A stretch of 64,000 nt of DNA from Bolinopsis microptera (taxonomy: Eukaryota > Ctenophora > Tentaculata > Lobata > Bolinopsidae): NCBI RefSeq assembly GCF_026151205.1, contig NC_087081.1, positions 1-64,000 of the forward strand, read 5' to 3'. Made by a program: the position numbers and the translations under genes. The notes under the pieces were generated by a model. The model saw only the letters and a list, made by a program, of their open reading frames with translations. It had not been told where the DNA came from and searched no databases. Each line of letters opens with the position of its first letter. Within the stretch, counting starts at the first letter, position 1. Positions 50,571-62,349 of this stretch are shown here, piece by piece.

Positions 50571-51499
50571 CCCCCCCCTCCGCAGTCCTTCTCCTCCTCG
50601 TCAGTCTTCCTCCTCGCCAGTCCTCCTTCTCCTTCTTCTCCTCCTCCTCCTCCTCAGTCCTCCTCCTCCCTCTCATCCTTTTCCTCCTTCTCCTCCTTCT
50701 CCTCCTACTCCTAAGTCATCCTCCTGCTCCTCAGTCCTCCCCCAGTCCTCCTCCTCATCAGTCCTTCCCCAGTCCTCCTTCTCCTCCTCCTCATCCTCAG
50801 TCCTCCTCCTCATCATCCTCCTCAGTCCTCCTCCTCATTAGTCCTCCCTAAGTCCTCCTCTTCCTCAGTCCTCCCCAGTCCTCCTTCTCCTCATCCTCAG
50901 TCCTCCTCCTCATCCTCAGTCCTCCTCCTCAGTCCTCCTCGTCCTTAGTCCTCCCCCAGTCCTCCTTCTCCTCATCCTCAGTCCTCCTCCTCAGTCCTCG
51001 TCCTTCTCCTTTTTAACAGTCCTCCTCCTCAGTCTTCCTCCTCGTCCTCGCTCTCGTCCTCCTCCTTCTCCTCCTTCTCGTCTTCCTCCACCAATCCTCC
51101 TCCTTCTCCTCCTTCTCGTCTTCCTCCACCAATCCTGCTCCTCTTCCTCAGTCCTCCCTCTCCTCTTCAGTCCTCCTCCTCCTCAGTCCTTCTCGGTCCT
51201 CCTCTTTCTCCTCAGTCTTCCTCCTTCTCCTCCTCCTCCTCAGTTATCTTCCTTATCCTCCTCCTTCTTCTCTTCCTTCTCCTCCTAATCAGTCCTCCTC
51301 CTAATCAGTCCTACTCCTCAGTCGTCCTCCTCCTCGTCCTTAGTCCTCGTCCTCATCGTCCTTAGTCCTCGTCCTCATCCTCCTAGTCCTCGTCCTTAGT
51401 CCTCGTCCTCATCCTCCTAGTGCTCGTCCTGGTCCTCCTCAGTCTTCCTCCTCTGTCCTCCTCAGTCCTCCTTCTCCTCAGTCCTCATCCTCCTCATCA
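50571..51499. repeat. TCC-rich polypyrimidine array, right
   Basis: About 0.9 kb of TCC/CAGTCC repeats like the left array, beginning directly after a C run and TCCGCAGT. It ends at about 51499 and gives way to AT-rich unique sequence. Confidence 0.93.
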
Positions 51500-52535
51500 G
51501 TTTACACAATTTATTGTTACTAAAATGTTTTTAAACGCATTTGAGTCTGTAACATATTGACATGTTACTGTTACTGACTCAAAATGTGCTCGAGAATTTT
51601 TTTGTTTAATAGAGTTTTACTCTCCAGTACTATGGAAAAGTTGTTACATGATAAATAAAGATTTTGATAAATAAAGTGATTTTCATCCCTTTTAATGTTA
51701 TTGAAAATTGTGTAGACTATTCTTTGTATCTAACTGAGGATTGGAAGTTTGAGAAAGGACCAGTCATTAACCGTGCTACCCATTTCTGCAGATAGCCTGT
51801 TACAAATTGTGGAGACAATTTAAATCAAAAGTTACTAAAGCGTTCGCTATTTGTTACGATTGTTATTACCAACCGTACCTCTTTCAATTGTGGACCGGGG
51901 TGGATGTTTCTGTCAAACAAGAGTTGATTCGACATTGTGTTGTTTTTCGGACGAAAAGATTCTTGTTTGGAACAAGATACCATTTTGGAGTTCTGGGACC
52001 ACCACCAATCGATTTCTTGTCATATTTAAGTACAGAAATAGCTACCTATATCGCCTAGAAACCTCAGAGGGAAGATTTAAATTTTCCCGATTTTTCCGAT
52101 ATGAGGGTTGATGAGGCCAAAATCGGGATCGGAATGATCGGAATGATCGGGTTGGACCCCCCCCCCCCCCCCCAAAATCAATGCAAGTACTAACAAGTCG
52201 ATGCGCAAGAAATAATTTGGACACAGTCTATTATTTAGTGAGGTACGTGGACAAAGATAACTATAACATTACCGTGTACCGGGTAAAAGTAAGACTTTGT
52301 TTATCTTTGGTAATGGTTATATACCAAACACGGCAAAATTCAGTATTTTCCAAGACGAATACGACTTAGAAAAATACTGAATAGAACGTTAATAAGTCAA
52401 ACAAATACGATGCTAAAATATTATTTAGGAATTCTCAATTTGTAGTTAACTTAAAGTTAAACTATACGTAATTTTCACATTACTCAGGCTAGTTAATGGT
52501 TAATGTTATACGTGCTCTATCGAACAGTTCTACAC
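51500..52535. other. Intergenic with poly-C tract
   Basis: No supported gene. The phrase CCGATATGAGGGTTGATGAG and repeated ATCGGAATG lie at about 52096-52150 just before a C run (52157-52173), matching the poly-G-flanked copy at 47040-47100. Small frames at 51807-52111 lack domains. Confidence 0.45.
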
Positions 52536-52984
52536 ATGGCACAATTAGTTCTCTCTTCTAATTCTATCTCTCTACTCCCCCTTCCCAACTACATTCACAC
52601 CCTCAACCTCCCTGGTGCGTTATTCAACAAAATTATCTGGTGAACTCTTTAGATTGATTATCATTTTGGCCAGGTCTGCCAAGTCGAATCATCGATATAA
52701 CAGAAATAATGTTATTGTTACGTTTCAATTCATTAAAGTTTTTGGAAAACCAAACAAATTACCAGCTTCATTATCACTTGGTTAAATGGTACCTAATTTG
52801 GAGGTTTAAAGTAAATCGATTGAACAATTCATTTAAATTACTTGGCCACTGTTCAGGTACGATGCGGAGAGGGAAAACAGACACATTGGACATGTTACCC
52901 AACTTCCTCGATCTTCTGATAAGACAACTAAGTTTGCTTCTCAACCTGCTCAAAGGGGTGCGCATTGAGATTTTAGTTTATTAG
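52536..52984 (+). CDS. Possible two-exon small gene (weak)
   Basis: An ATG at 52536 opens a frame (MAQLVLSSNSISLLPLPNYI) to a GTGCGT donor at 52615, and an acceptor GTTCAG at 52856 opens a second exon in matching phase, reading RRGKTDTLDMLPNFLDLLIR to a stop at 52982-52984. The product would be 68 residues. The same second exon also has an open alternative frame (YDAERENRHIGHV) to 52968. No family recognised, and it may be chance. Confidence 0.25.
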
Positions 52985-53468
52985 TTGTTTATTCTTTTTT
53001 ATAATTATTGTTTAACAAATCGTTAGGAAGTAGGAGGTGCTTGGTGCATTCATTTATTCACTTTCAATTATTTATCATCTTGTTGCACGAATAATGAATG
53101 ATAGAAATAGAATAATAACTAAAAACAATTATTGAAAATAAACTGGTGACCTACAAAGTTTCAGGTAAAGATATATTTTTCTTGAAATTTTCTTTACAAA
53201 CCAGGGCCGGGACAACAGACAAGGAAAACTCGTGTATTGGAAAATTGAATAATTACCGGCCGTTTCAATAGAAGATGAAATACAATTATAATTAAATTAT
53301 TAAAATAAACAAATATAGACTAAATAACCACATTGGTATACTATCAATGAAACAAAATAGGTTAAAGTACACTCTATTATATTATTACTACACAATACAA
53401 TACTATATACAATACCTTGTCCGGTTACCTATTCAAGGATTGGTTTAGTAAACAAGTTTTTACGTTGT
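52985..53468. other. Intergenic AT-rich stretch
   Basis: No gene or repeat structure seen. It includes the probable 3' flank of the minus-strand Ly6-like gene that ends at 53469. Confidence 0.4.
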
Positions 53469-54882
53469 TTATTTGAAAATATACGCAATAGAGAGCAATA
53501 GAAGAAGAGTATCTGATGCCTGAACTCTAAACTCCGGGCCACTCTCAGTCGAGAACAACTGGTTGCAGAACTCTCCCTCGCAATCTTGACAAGTCCCACT
53601 ATTCTTTTTGCCCTCTTCACATGGCCCACATCCCGACGGCATGGAGTGGCCCTCCCGATTTTTCTCGAACGCAGGTGGTATGTCACAGACGGTGTTGTCC
53701 ATGCCCGGTGATGGATCAGGAAGGAAGTTACAAAGAAGCTGATATGCAAACGGCATGGTGTAGAAGTCCATTTTTTCCTGGCTCCCGGGCATGTTACAGG
53801 TTGCTGTTGAATTTGAACCAGGGAGGCGCTTACAAAGGATCTCCGTTGATGTGTAGAGCCCTCTCATAAAGCGGCCGTCCCAAGTATAGTTGTTACACTT
53901 GTAATCTTGTCCCTGTATCACTGGTGCATTACAACCCTCAGTTGTTGATCCTGGACACTCCTCGCATTTACCCTTGTCACCTCCATTTTCTTGGTGTTTG
54001 CATCCACCACAACCATAGTTCAATTTTTTATTTACGGAATAATCATTGAATGTGGTTTTCCGGCATTTTGTATACCTTGGTCCCGCTCCCTCTGACCTTG
54101 TGCATTCGGTTGCTTTGACAGCTCCATGTATGCTCTGGAAGCATCGTATGACATCTTTGTTGCAGAATTCGAAATTACACTCGGTACATGCTGTTGAATC
54201 ACTTTTGCAAGGTCCGCAGGTGTCAATATTAGTATAAGTAAGGTTTGTTGGTATGTTCGGAGGGGAGTCAAAGAAGTATCCTGTTGTGTAAGCGGGTTTA
54301 TTGCAAATTACCAGTTCGTCAATTGATTCTGTCGTGCAGGTATGCATGGTATTCTTTTTTTGCGTTGGATTTTTGCCTTCATCAAATTCGTAAGCGTGAC
54401 ACTCGTACTCCTTTGCTGAAAGATGTTGTTGTTTAATTTATTAAAAAATCATACTGTATAGAAAGTGAGACAATATTTATATCTGATACCATTTTACTGA
54501 CACCACGACATTAACTTTAACAAGTCTTTCCGCGAAAGCCCGAAATGATTTCCGATTGAAACGTTATTGGCTGTGTCGAATACTTTTACTGCCTTTTGAA
54601 CAGTATGAAGAAATAGAAAATTGGCCCTGCCCCTAAACTTAAACTGAAATCTAAGCCGAAAAATTGGCCCTGCCCCTTAAAAATAAAACTGCAATTTAAG
54701 CCGAATATAGGTTTTCACGTTAGGCACTACAATATGTTCAACTTTGCATCGAAAACGCTGACCAAAGATTACAATCTAAAACATGAACATTGCAATGAAA
54801 TAGAAATTGAATACCTACCTCCTAATTCTACTACCAGCAATGTGATACACAGGAGTAACAACCCTATTCTTATGCTCATCAT
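53469..54882 (-). CDS. Cys-rich Ly6/uPAR-like GPI-anchored surface protein, 336 aa
   Basis: Two minus-strand exons, 54882-54819 and 54415-53469, join in phase (64 + 947 = 1011 nt). Exon 1 is a signal peptide, MMSIRIGLLLLCITLLVVEL. The mature protein starts near KEYECHAYEF and contains three Cys-rich repeats. Each closes with a C-x-x-C ... C-x-x-C ... CN pattern: CGPCKSDSTACTECNFEFCN, CGGCKHQENGGDKGKCEEC and CGPCEEGKKNSGTCQDCEGE. The terminal Cys-Asn is the mark of three-finger (Ly6/uPAR) domains, although spacing departs from the canonical fold. The C-terminus is a hydrophobic tail (SDTLLLLLSIAYIFK) with no basic tail, as expected for a GPI-attachment signal. Likely an outer-surface receptor or adhesion protein; partner unknown. 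No vertebrate orthologue recognised. Confidence 0.82.
54600..54710. repeat. Short tandem duplication in the Ly6-like gene intron
   Basis: AAAATTGGCCCTGCCCCTTA and AATTTAAGCCGAA form two adjacent diverged copies of a unit of about 43 bp. It lies within the single intron of the Ly6-like gene. Confidence 0.6.
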
Positions 54883-55671
54883 CCGTTCACTTGCAGGCGT
54901 CATCAAGCTAATAAAGAGATTTTTCGGGGTTTATCGAGCCATCTTAATTTATGTTCAATGATTTAATTTGTGTTCAGTTTGAGTTACTGTTAGATATTTA
55001 TTGGTGGATGTTGAAATATAGTCCATTTAAACCAAATCGCAGTTAATATGAATATGATTTTACAAATAATGTAATTCAAAATGTTAAATTTTTATTGTGA
55101 ACTAAAACAAATTCGCGGCAATGCTTGCAGTAAATAGCTGTTTATAGTTGGCATATATGACTAATGACTTAGTAAGTCTATTGAACTTAGATGTTGCAGC
55201 TTATACACATTAAAAACGAGTTCAGTGTTGATAACTTAACAATTTTTCCCGATTGAAAAAATCATGTCTTCTTCAAATTAAAAAATGGAAAGTTTGGGTA
55301 TCGAAATAATAACAAGCTGAACGAAGGTCATAAAATCCAAAAAACGTAATCAAGATCTGCGACGCGTTATGATAGCTGCAAGAAACCAACGCGCGACTAA
55401 ACGAAAATTGTACGGTGGAAACGTTTTATTTGAATTTTGCGCGGCATAAGAATCTGCACGTGCAAGTGCGTCGAGTTTTAACTGTGCAGGTTAAAAACAT
55501 AATATACATTGTCACGGCTATGCGCGCGTGTATAGGAAATAGGGATGTTACAGTTGCATAGTGTTTAGTTACGCTTCAAGAATAGTTATCTCTCGACCCC
55601 AGACTCTAGTTTTTAGTTTTGCGATGAGCCAAAAAGCGGTTTACACTTGACGACATGATAAGACTGAAACC

Positions 55672-56083
55672 ATGCTTTCAGAATTCACCCCGAAACTTCA
55701 AGTAAGTTGTTAGTGTTTATGTAAAGACATTAGAAGGCTATATTGCGTATAAGAACGTATAATATATTGAATATTAAGATGGAAAACATAACGAACTGGA
55801 TTTTTTTATTATAGCAAATATCTAAAACCAGAGAAAGCGTTCACCAAAGGCAATTTTATTACAGGAATCAGTTGAGCTTCACAGATCAACTACCACTCAC
55901 GTGCCTTTTGATCCACCCTCACACACCATGCATGACGAGATGCAAAATTCATTGTGTGACGTCACAACTCTTCACACCCCTGCCGCGTTTTATCACTCTT
56001 GCACAAAGGATCTCCACCGTTTCGAGCTGGAGGTGGCCGCAAATGAACCACTATTTCCTATTGATGAGCTCTTCATTTTTTGA
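55672..56083 (+). CDS. Candidate 5' exons of an unrecognised gene, interrupted by a hairpin
   Basis: Exon 55672-55701 (MLSEFTPKLQ) has a GTAAGT donor and joins in phase 0 to an exon at 55865 reading ESVELHRSTTTHVPFDPPSH, MHDEMQNSLCDVTTL, YHSCTKDLHRFELEVAANEP and DELFIF before TGA at 56081-56083. The composition looks like a conserved protein. The stop falls in a run of six T; the inverted copy of the same sequence at 56096-56147 has five T, which would keep the frame open. So the exon may continue and the stop may come from a one-base error or real mutation. It could be an early exon of the HECTD4-like gene downstream, but I cannot show that. Confidence 0.45.
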
Positions 56084-56147
56084 TCTGTACATGCCATGTA
56101 CAGATCAAAAATGAAGAGCTCATCAATAGGAAATAGGGGTTCATTTG
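56041..56147. repeat. Near-perfect hairpin, about 52-nt arms
   Basis: The stretch AAATGAACCACTATTTCCTA ... GATCTGTACATG is followed after one or two bases by its reverse complement (CATGTACAGATC ... GGGTTCATTT). Differences are one T in a T run and CACT versus CCCCT. The left arm is coding sequence of the exon above. Confidence 0.9.
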
Positions 56148-56512
56148 TACTACATGGTAGATGAGCTGGTAATATTATAAGGCACGTTCACGTGTTTTGT
56201 AGCGATCGTGTGTTGTAGGTTTACAACCTACCAGGACGCGCGCCGAGTTGGAACAGATATTTTACGAGTATCACCCGTTAACGAGTGTGGCAAGATATTT
56301 ACTACGATCGTGGAGAAAATTGTACTATTATGTGAATTGTGATTGGCGGATGTTCAACGCTGATTCATGATTATTCAGGGAATTCAACGACTTATGTTAT
56401 ATACTTACAGTTACCTATATAGATCTGTGGTTAAACTAAATTAACTTTATTAAGTCATGCCCATAAAACCCCTCCAATCTTTTAGTTTATACTTTACCCA
56501 CCCCATAAAAGA

Positions 56513-56666
56513 ATGTCAAGTGACCCATTAATGTTGGCTCAGGCAAGTGAACGACTGTTGTCGGGGGAAACGCACGGTGGCATGAGTAACACAGGGTATA
56601 TAGATACTACTTTCTGTCCGCTTCAGTCAACATTCAACAACTTGTATACACAACAATATTTCCCAG
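56513..56666 (+). CDS. Possible exon, partial (weak)
   Basis: A frame from ATG 56513 reads MSSDPLMLAQASERLLSGET, then MSNTGYIDTTFCPLQSTFNN and LYTQQYFP to a GT donor at 56667 (phase 1). The reading looks like ordinary protein, and it lies between the candidate exon at 55865 and the HECTD4-like exons. Phase does not join directly to the exon at 59253, so an intermediate exon would be needed. Confidence 0.35.
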
Positions 56667-59252
56667 GTATTTGATAACTATAAGATAGTACGGTATGTTA
56701 GAAGAACTTTCTCCCTTTATTTTCTATAAAACTAAAAGTAATTAAAAAGTTAAAAGTGACCTAAGGTTATTATTGGGTCACGTGTTTCTTATCTTGAAAA
56801 CAAACTGTGCTGCACTCTTAAAGTTAACGCAATTTACATTAAATTTCCGACTAATCACAATGCTGGCAAGCATTACCGTCGCCCTTATATTCACAATACT
56901 ATTTACCCCCTATACTATTATATCCCCTTTATTGATTTCCAGGCATTAAGACTCATCGAAAGTAGTTGAGCAGGTACATTTAAGTTCAAAACATTCTAAT
57001 TCAATGTTAAAGATGACAGGAATAAGAAATAGTTATATGGAGGTTTTTAAGAAATTTGCGCAAAATACGCGCCTATAGCCAGCATGTTATACGAAATTAG
57101 GTAAAAAACCCAAAATCGCCATATTCAGGTGCCTTAAAAACCATGTTAAAATTGAGTTAGAGATCTGAAACTTTGCAGGGCGTCTAGACCTTGTCCAAAT
57201 CGACTGTTAAAAAAATTTCATGTTTCAGGAGTATCGTGAAGTGGGTTTTCTGGAACCCCTGTTTTACAACAGATTGTCGTGAAGATATATAATATGTATA
57301 GACGCTTTTTGCAGTCAATTGTAGCCTACATTTAAGTGTCCGTAAATTCGAAAGTATAAACGATACAGTCATCTCGAACCACAGGTTTTAAAGATAATCG
57401 TTTAAGCTTTAGTTTACACTAGCAGGAACCCGTATAATATAACCCTAAACGGTGTCAAGACTCAAAATACTAAAATAATTATTACCTATTTAATTGGCGT
57501 TTTTGACACCACTTGGGGGTCCAAATTTTCGGCTCTAAAATCATTATTCCTTGGCCAATTTTTTATTTTTTCATGCTGCTTTGAAGGCCATTAAAGCATT
57601 TGACCCAGCCAAAAAAGTTCCAGTTGTATATCTTTTACGGTTTATGCGGAAAGTCGCGTTAAAGTTGATGCCGTGGTGTCAGTAAAATGGCACAGATATA
57701 TATATATATATATCGTCTCGCTTTATATATAGTAAGATTGTATTGAAAAATAATTTAACGTCATCATCATCACTTGATGACGTCATCAAATTAAGTGTTT
57801 TTAAAACTTGATTTTTGACAAAGTAACAACTTTTCAAATCGATTTTACGCTATTAAGGAGTAATTTTATTCGAAATCTGAGGACATTTTCACCTTAGATA
57901 ATTGTTCAAGCATTCCGAAAATCTACCGGAATAGTTTCCTACCTTGCTCCTTCATAAAGATATTTGCTATTGAAGTTAGTGCTTTTTTGAAGAATAATTT
58001 TATAAAAACACAAAAGTTGTGAATTAGTATTCTCTGGTGTTGGGTCATCCCTTGGGTTGTGGAGCTCAATTTTGCTTCTTAAAGGTGTAAATTGTGTTAT
58101 AGGCTAGTTTTAAAGTTAAAAATCGAAAAGTTGCACACGTGGGGACACGCCCAAATTTATTTAAAATAGCTAAAATCACTAAAAATTTTGATTTTCACGA
58201 TTTTTATCAACTTTGGAGTCCCGTTGTGATCCAAGTTCTTTTTGAAATCTTCTGAAACTTTGCATGCTTATTAAACTATATATTAAATACCACTATGCAA
58301 AAATTTACGGTGATTCAATATTGTATGCGCACGCAACGTCCGCTCAAAGTTTGCACGTGCGAAAGGTGAGAATTTTGCTCATTCGTGATTTCGAATATAT
58401 TCTGCTTTCCACGATATTTAAATGGCATTATATATGAATTTAATGCCAACTTGAATGAGTAAAAAGTGCCATATTCAGTCGGTTATCGACAGATATACCT
58501 AACTAAACACAAGGAAACGTTTTCCAAGGCAGAATTTCGAAATCGTCGGAATTACCTCCTTGTTAATGAAGTTTCGATTGTGTAAATTATCCTGACATTA
58601 TAATCAAAAAGAGATGATATTTGACCAAAACCCATAATCATGGGTAGAGTGTACCGCTGCCAGTGTCTCTCTTTTCCAAACAAAAGGAAATGATATTAAT
58701 TTGAGGAACCGTCCGCTAATGCAAATTGATACCGAGAATGAAATCGGTCGCTCGCTTTTTCCATTCGATCACGGCTTACGAATTGTAATAAAGCTTATTG
58801 ATTTGAAAAAGTGAGCGACCGATTTCATTCTCGGTATCAATTTGCATTAGCGGACGGTTCCTCAAATTAATATCATTTCCTTTTGTTTGGAAAAGAGAGA
58901 CACTGGCAGCGGTACACTCTACCCATGATTATGGGTTTTGGTCAAATTATAATATAGCAATAAGGGCTATTAGCGAGTAATTCATTGCCTTATGTTAGGA
59001 GTTTTGTTGACAAATCGCAACCCTATCTCAGCTGTTTGGATATTTGAACTTCATCAGCTCAAGTTCCTTCTTCTCCACGTACATGTCCAGTCAGGGGTGG
59101 GCTGATCTTTTTATGCAAATATCCGGCCTATCTCGATCTTTCATGTCCTTCAAGGCGAGATAGAGATTCAGGTGGAATGTTCTCGACTGTATCAACATTC
59201 TAAATAACATTAAGAATGTAATACTAATATAGATATAAAATACAATTATCAG
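56667..59252. other. Presumed intron or intergenic DNA
   Basis: No supported exon. It contains an (AT)n microsatellite near 57697-57711 and the large foldback at 58619-58947. The minus-strand frame 57184-57372 is unremarkable. Confidence 0.4.
58619..58947. repeat. Large foldback, two 142-nt arms
   Basis: The left arm 58619-58760 (ATTTGACCAAAACCCATAAT ... AAATCGGTCGCTCGCTTTTT) and right arm 58805-58947 are reverse complements with about one mismatch (CTCGC/CTCAC). The loop is about 44 nt. Arms this similar mean either a very recent inverted duplication, a foldback transposon, or an assembly artefact. Confidence 0.92.
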
Positions 59253-61468
59253 AAACGTTGTGATGAATTGTTTGTTTTCTTTAACCCCGATCTTCCATCA
59301 TCTTGGCAACCATAAAATTGATTTTGATAACTTGGTTTCCTGTACATCTCAAAGCCTCCAGAATAAAACAACGAAACTGTGTCAGGTCCATGTGAGGCTA
59401 CCAGCGATACAGCTGCTACAAAAGGTCCTCCCGCACTGCAGACCCAAGACTGACATGGCTCTCAATAGAATTGGTAGGTAATTGGTAGGTAATTGGTAGG
59501 TAATCACTATATTGTCAGTTAAGTCCATGCTGGACACACTACCTCACCTGGTGTGGCCGGGTGAAGAGTATCCGTGTATTGAGGACACGCCCCAAAATGA
59601 GGCTTCAGAGTTCCTGATCTCCACTTTCAACCCAGCAACTCTGTTAATTGTAGGTAAATCTCACATAATATAATGTGTATCACTTATAATATGTTTCTAG
59701 AACTCTACTCCAATTCAGACTTACTTTCTCTGCCCGCTCAATGTTCACTTTAGTCTTGTAGCGCGATGCACTACTGGGTCGCGCGCGCATCAAATAATGC
59801 TTCTCGCAACCACAGATCGGCGAGATGCGAAGGATTGACATCGTGAATCAACTTTAGTCCTATTGACATTGTACTGTACACAATATATCGCTCCTCTCAC
59901 CCTACCCACTACAGAGTTGAGCAGGAACAAGGAAGGCCAGACGGTTGTACACAACCTGGGAGGAAGAGGATACTGTCTGGGGTCCATCGCCCTCGGCTAC
60001 GGGGTCTACGCCTGGAGATTTGTCATCACTAAAGCTAGTTGTGCTAATAACCAACTCGGAATATGTGTTGGCGATTCCAAGTAAGTGTTAAATTTAGTTG
60101 CTCTTGTTCACTGAAGAGGTTACAAATAAAAGCTAATTCGCGTGACGTCACAAGTTTTCTCACGCGTGACGTATCCAGTTGTCTGACGAGACTATCTCTG
60201 CAGTGAGCGACTACAATCACCGCACTACCACGGATATGTGGCTGTACCGTGGACACACGGGTAATTTGTACAATGTACAACGAGGGAGAGATGTCTGGGG
60301 AACCGTTCTTCCCGCTCTACGGACAAAACGACAGGTTATATATTATTATACATTATACATTATACATTGTTATATATTGTACTGTTTTACCTTGACTTTA
60401 TATTTCTGCAACTTTGCAATTCATAGGATTTTAACCAATACAATGGTGGGGCCTTCTAAACTTCATATGTTCTGAAAATTGAATGACCGTTTTACTGTAC
60501 GCGCAACTTCTTAAAAACCCTCATCTGAATCCATCCTCAGTCGAGCTTAACACAATTAAAGGGACCCTGTCCTTTGCCAAGAACGACGAATTGCTGAAAG
60601 TGGGGTTCACGAACGTATTCCACCGTGAGCTGTACCCCGTGTTCTATTGTCCTACCCCGGGCGAGTGTGTGAAGATAACGGAACTCAAGGTTATCAGTGT
60701 TAACTCTCAGAATACTCACATGGGTCAGTTTAGTAATAATTTAATAATTAGTTATGATAATAAGTAATGATAATTAATACCTGGTTGTTAGTTAAACTGA
60801 TATTAGGCCGTCCTTCAATCTTTGCTTTGTTTTGACGTAGCGATGTTTCATTGTTCATAGTCTCCCCAGATCAGGTGAACAATATACACGATTTATTGAT
60901 CACGTGATCGAGTAAAAGTTGAGTTTGATCAAGATAACGATAATGCATAATATATTGCTATACAAGTACCGTAGTTAAATGGCTGCCACCCCAGGAGAGC
61001 CTAGAAAAAGGGTCAGTCGCCTCATGAGATGCCGAGATGGTATCTTCAAATGTTTACAACAGTCTCTGGTCAGCTCTCGCTATTATTGGAGGATACGATC
61101 GCGGACTTAGAATCGGATCCAGGTTTGTTTTCGAGCACCTTTATTTTGCTAATAATATCAATATTTAAGGTCACGTATTTCAATATGATAAACGTATCAA
61201 ATTGTAAGCTTGAGGGCTACAATAAGTATTGATATTGATAAGTATCAAACAACAACCCCCACATTCCACAACCAAACCACTTCATTAATTAGGCCCTAAT
61301 ATTATGTAGTATTAATTGATTTATTTCAATATTTATTTATTTATTTAAATGATATAATACCTGGTATTTCAGTGTGTTGGGAAAAAACTCTTCAAACAGT
61401 GGTGTAATTATAAAGTACCTGACGGACAAGAATGCCAGTGTCCTCTGGCACAACATTCTCAAACTCAG
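59253..61468 (+). CDS. HECTD4: HECTD4-like giant E3 ubiquitin ligase, internal SPRY region (partial)
   Basis: Exons about 59253-59473, 59519-59653, 59915-60080, 60208-60334, 60546-60723, 61029-61122 and 61373-61468. Readings: VRLPAIQLLQKVLP; MLDTLPHLVWPGEEYPC; then a SPRY-like domain with NKEGQTVVHNLGGRGYCLG, YGVYAWRFVITKASC, YNHRTTTDMWLYRGHTGNLY, GTLSFAKNDE and FHRELYPVFYCPTPGECVKI; then LWSALAIIGGYDRGLRIGS and GVIIKYLTDKNASVLWH. The NHRTT-DMWLYR-GNLY block and the ALAIIGGYDRGLR-GS block match vertebrate HECTD4 from memory. The first, fifth and sixth exon starts are uncertain, and one SPRY strand between 60334 and 60546 seems missing. HECT ligases pass ubiquitin through a C-terminal Cys domain, which lies outside the window. 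Confidence 0.75.
59756..59850 (+). repeat. SINE-like dispersed repeat, copy C, in a HECTD4-like intron
   Basis: CTTGTAGCGCGATGCACTAC ... GGCGAGATGCGAAGGATTGA ... CATCGTGAATCAA, matching the copies at 30345 and (inverse) 31265. It lies in the intron between exons 59653 and 59915. Confidence 0.6.
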
Positions 61469-62349
61469 GTGATTATTAACACAGTTAAGCTCAGCTCATA
61501 GATAACCACAAGTGCACTTTTAGTTTCTAAGTGAGGCGGATTGGAAAAAGTACTTTTTTGAGATCTTGCAAAGTGGGAGTTATCAGCTTATCCTAATATT
61601 TGGGAGCTACTACTTGACATTTTGTGCGCTGACGAAAATAAAGAAGATGGTCTACGTAGAAATAATATCTGTCGACAGGTTAAACTTAAGGGGGCAAACA
61701 CCAAAACAGTGGTTTGTGCCGTTTAGACCAACTGACCTCATAGGCAGTTCAGTGACCTTCTAGCACATCGTTTCCGCACCCAAAAAAAATTATTTTGAGA
61801 ATACCTATTTTTGTAATCGAGCATTTCCTGGTTAAACTTAAAGGTACAATGACAATCTTCGGAAAAAATAATTTTTTGGTTGAGACGCTATAAGTTAATA
61901 AGTTCTTGCGGTATCGGGTTGAAATTTTGCTCGCCGTTTATTCACATCTATTTCAAGGTGTGTGTAAAATCTTGATATCGTATCTAAAAAGGCTAGTGTG
62001 TTATGAATTTTTAAAGTCAAATAGCTAAAATTGTACTTTTCATGCTTATTTTAACAAAAAGTCAGTCAGCAGTCAGGGAAGATCGGATTGATTTGATGCT
62101 TGACATCAAATTTGAAATTGTTCTCTGAATTCTGGCGCAGTTTTTGATGCCCTCAAAAATGTTTTTACACATTTATTTTCAGATCTATTGGACCTCAAAG
62201 CCAAACAACAAATTTAAGCACATTTTTCGTTTTTAATATTTACTGATTTTTCTAAAATTTTGATAGGAATGTGCTAATGACTTTTTGAAGGGCGCAAAAT
62301 ACAAAATAACTGCAACTAGAAACTAGCACATTTATATGTAAGTTATTAG
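61469..62349. other. Intron or intergenic DNA, nothing clear
   Basis: No further HECTD4-like exon was found between 61469 and 62349. The frame 61566-61763 has no domain. Confidence 0.4.

Noticed and set aside
48715-50851. Pro/Leu/Ser-rich frames and a series of 60-160 codon frames
   Set aside because: Translations of TCC arrays and of tandem DNA units; they occur on both strands of the same units and have no domain.
54032-54436. Several frames opposite or shifted within the Ly6-like gene
   Set aside because: Shadows of the real minus-strand frame; no splice sites or domains.
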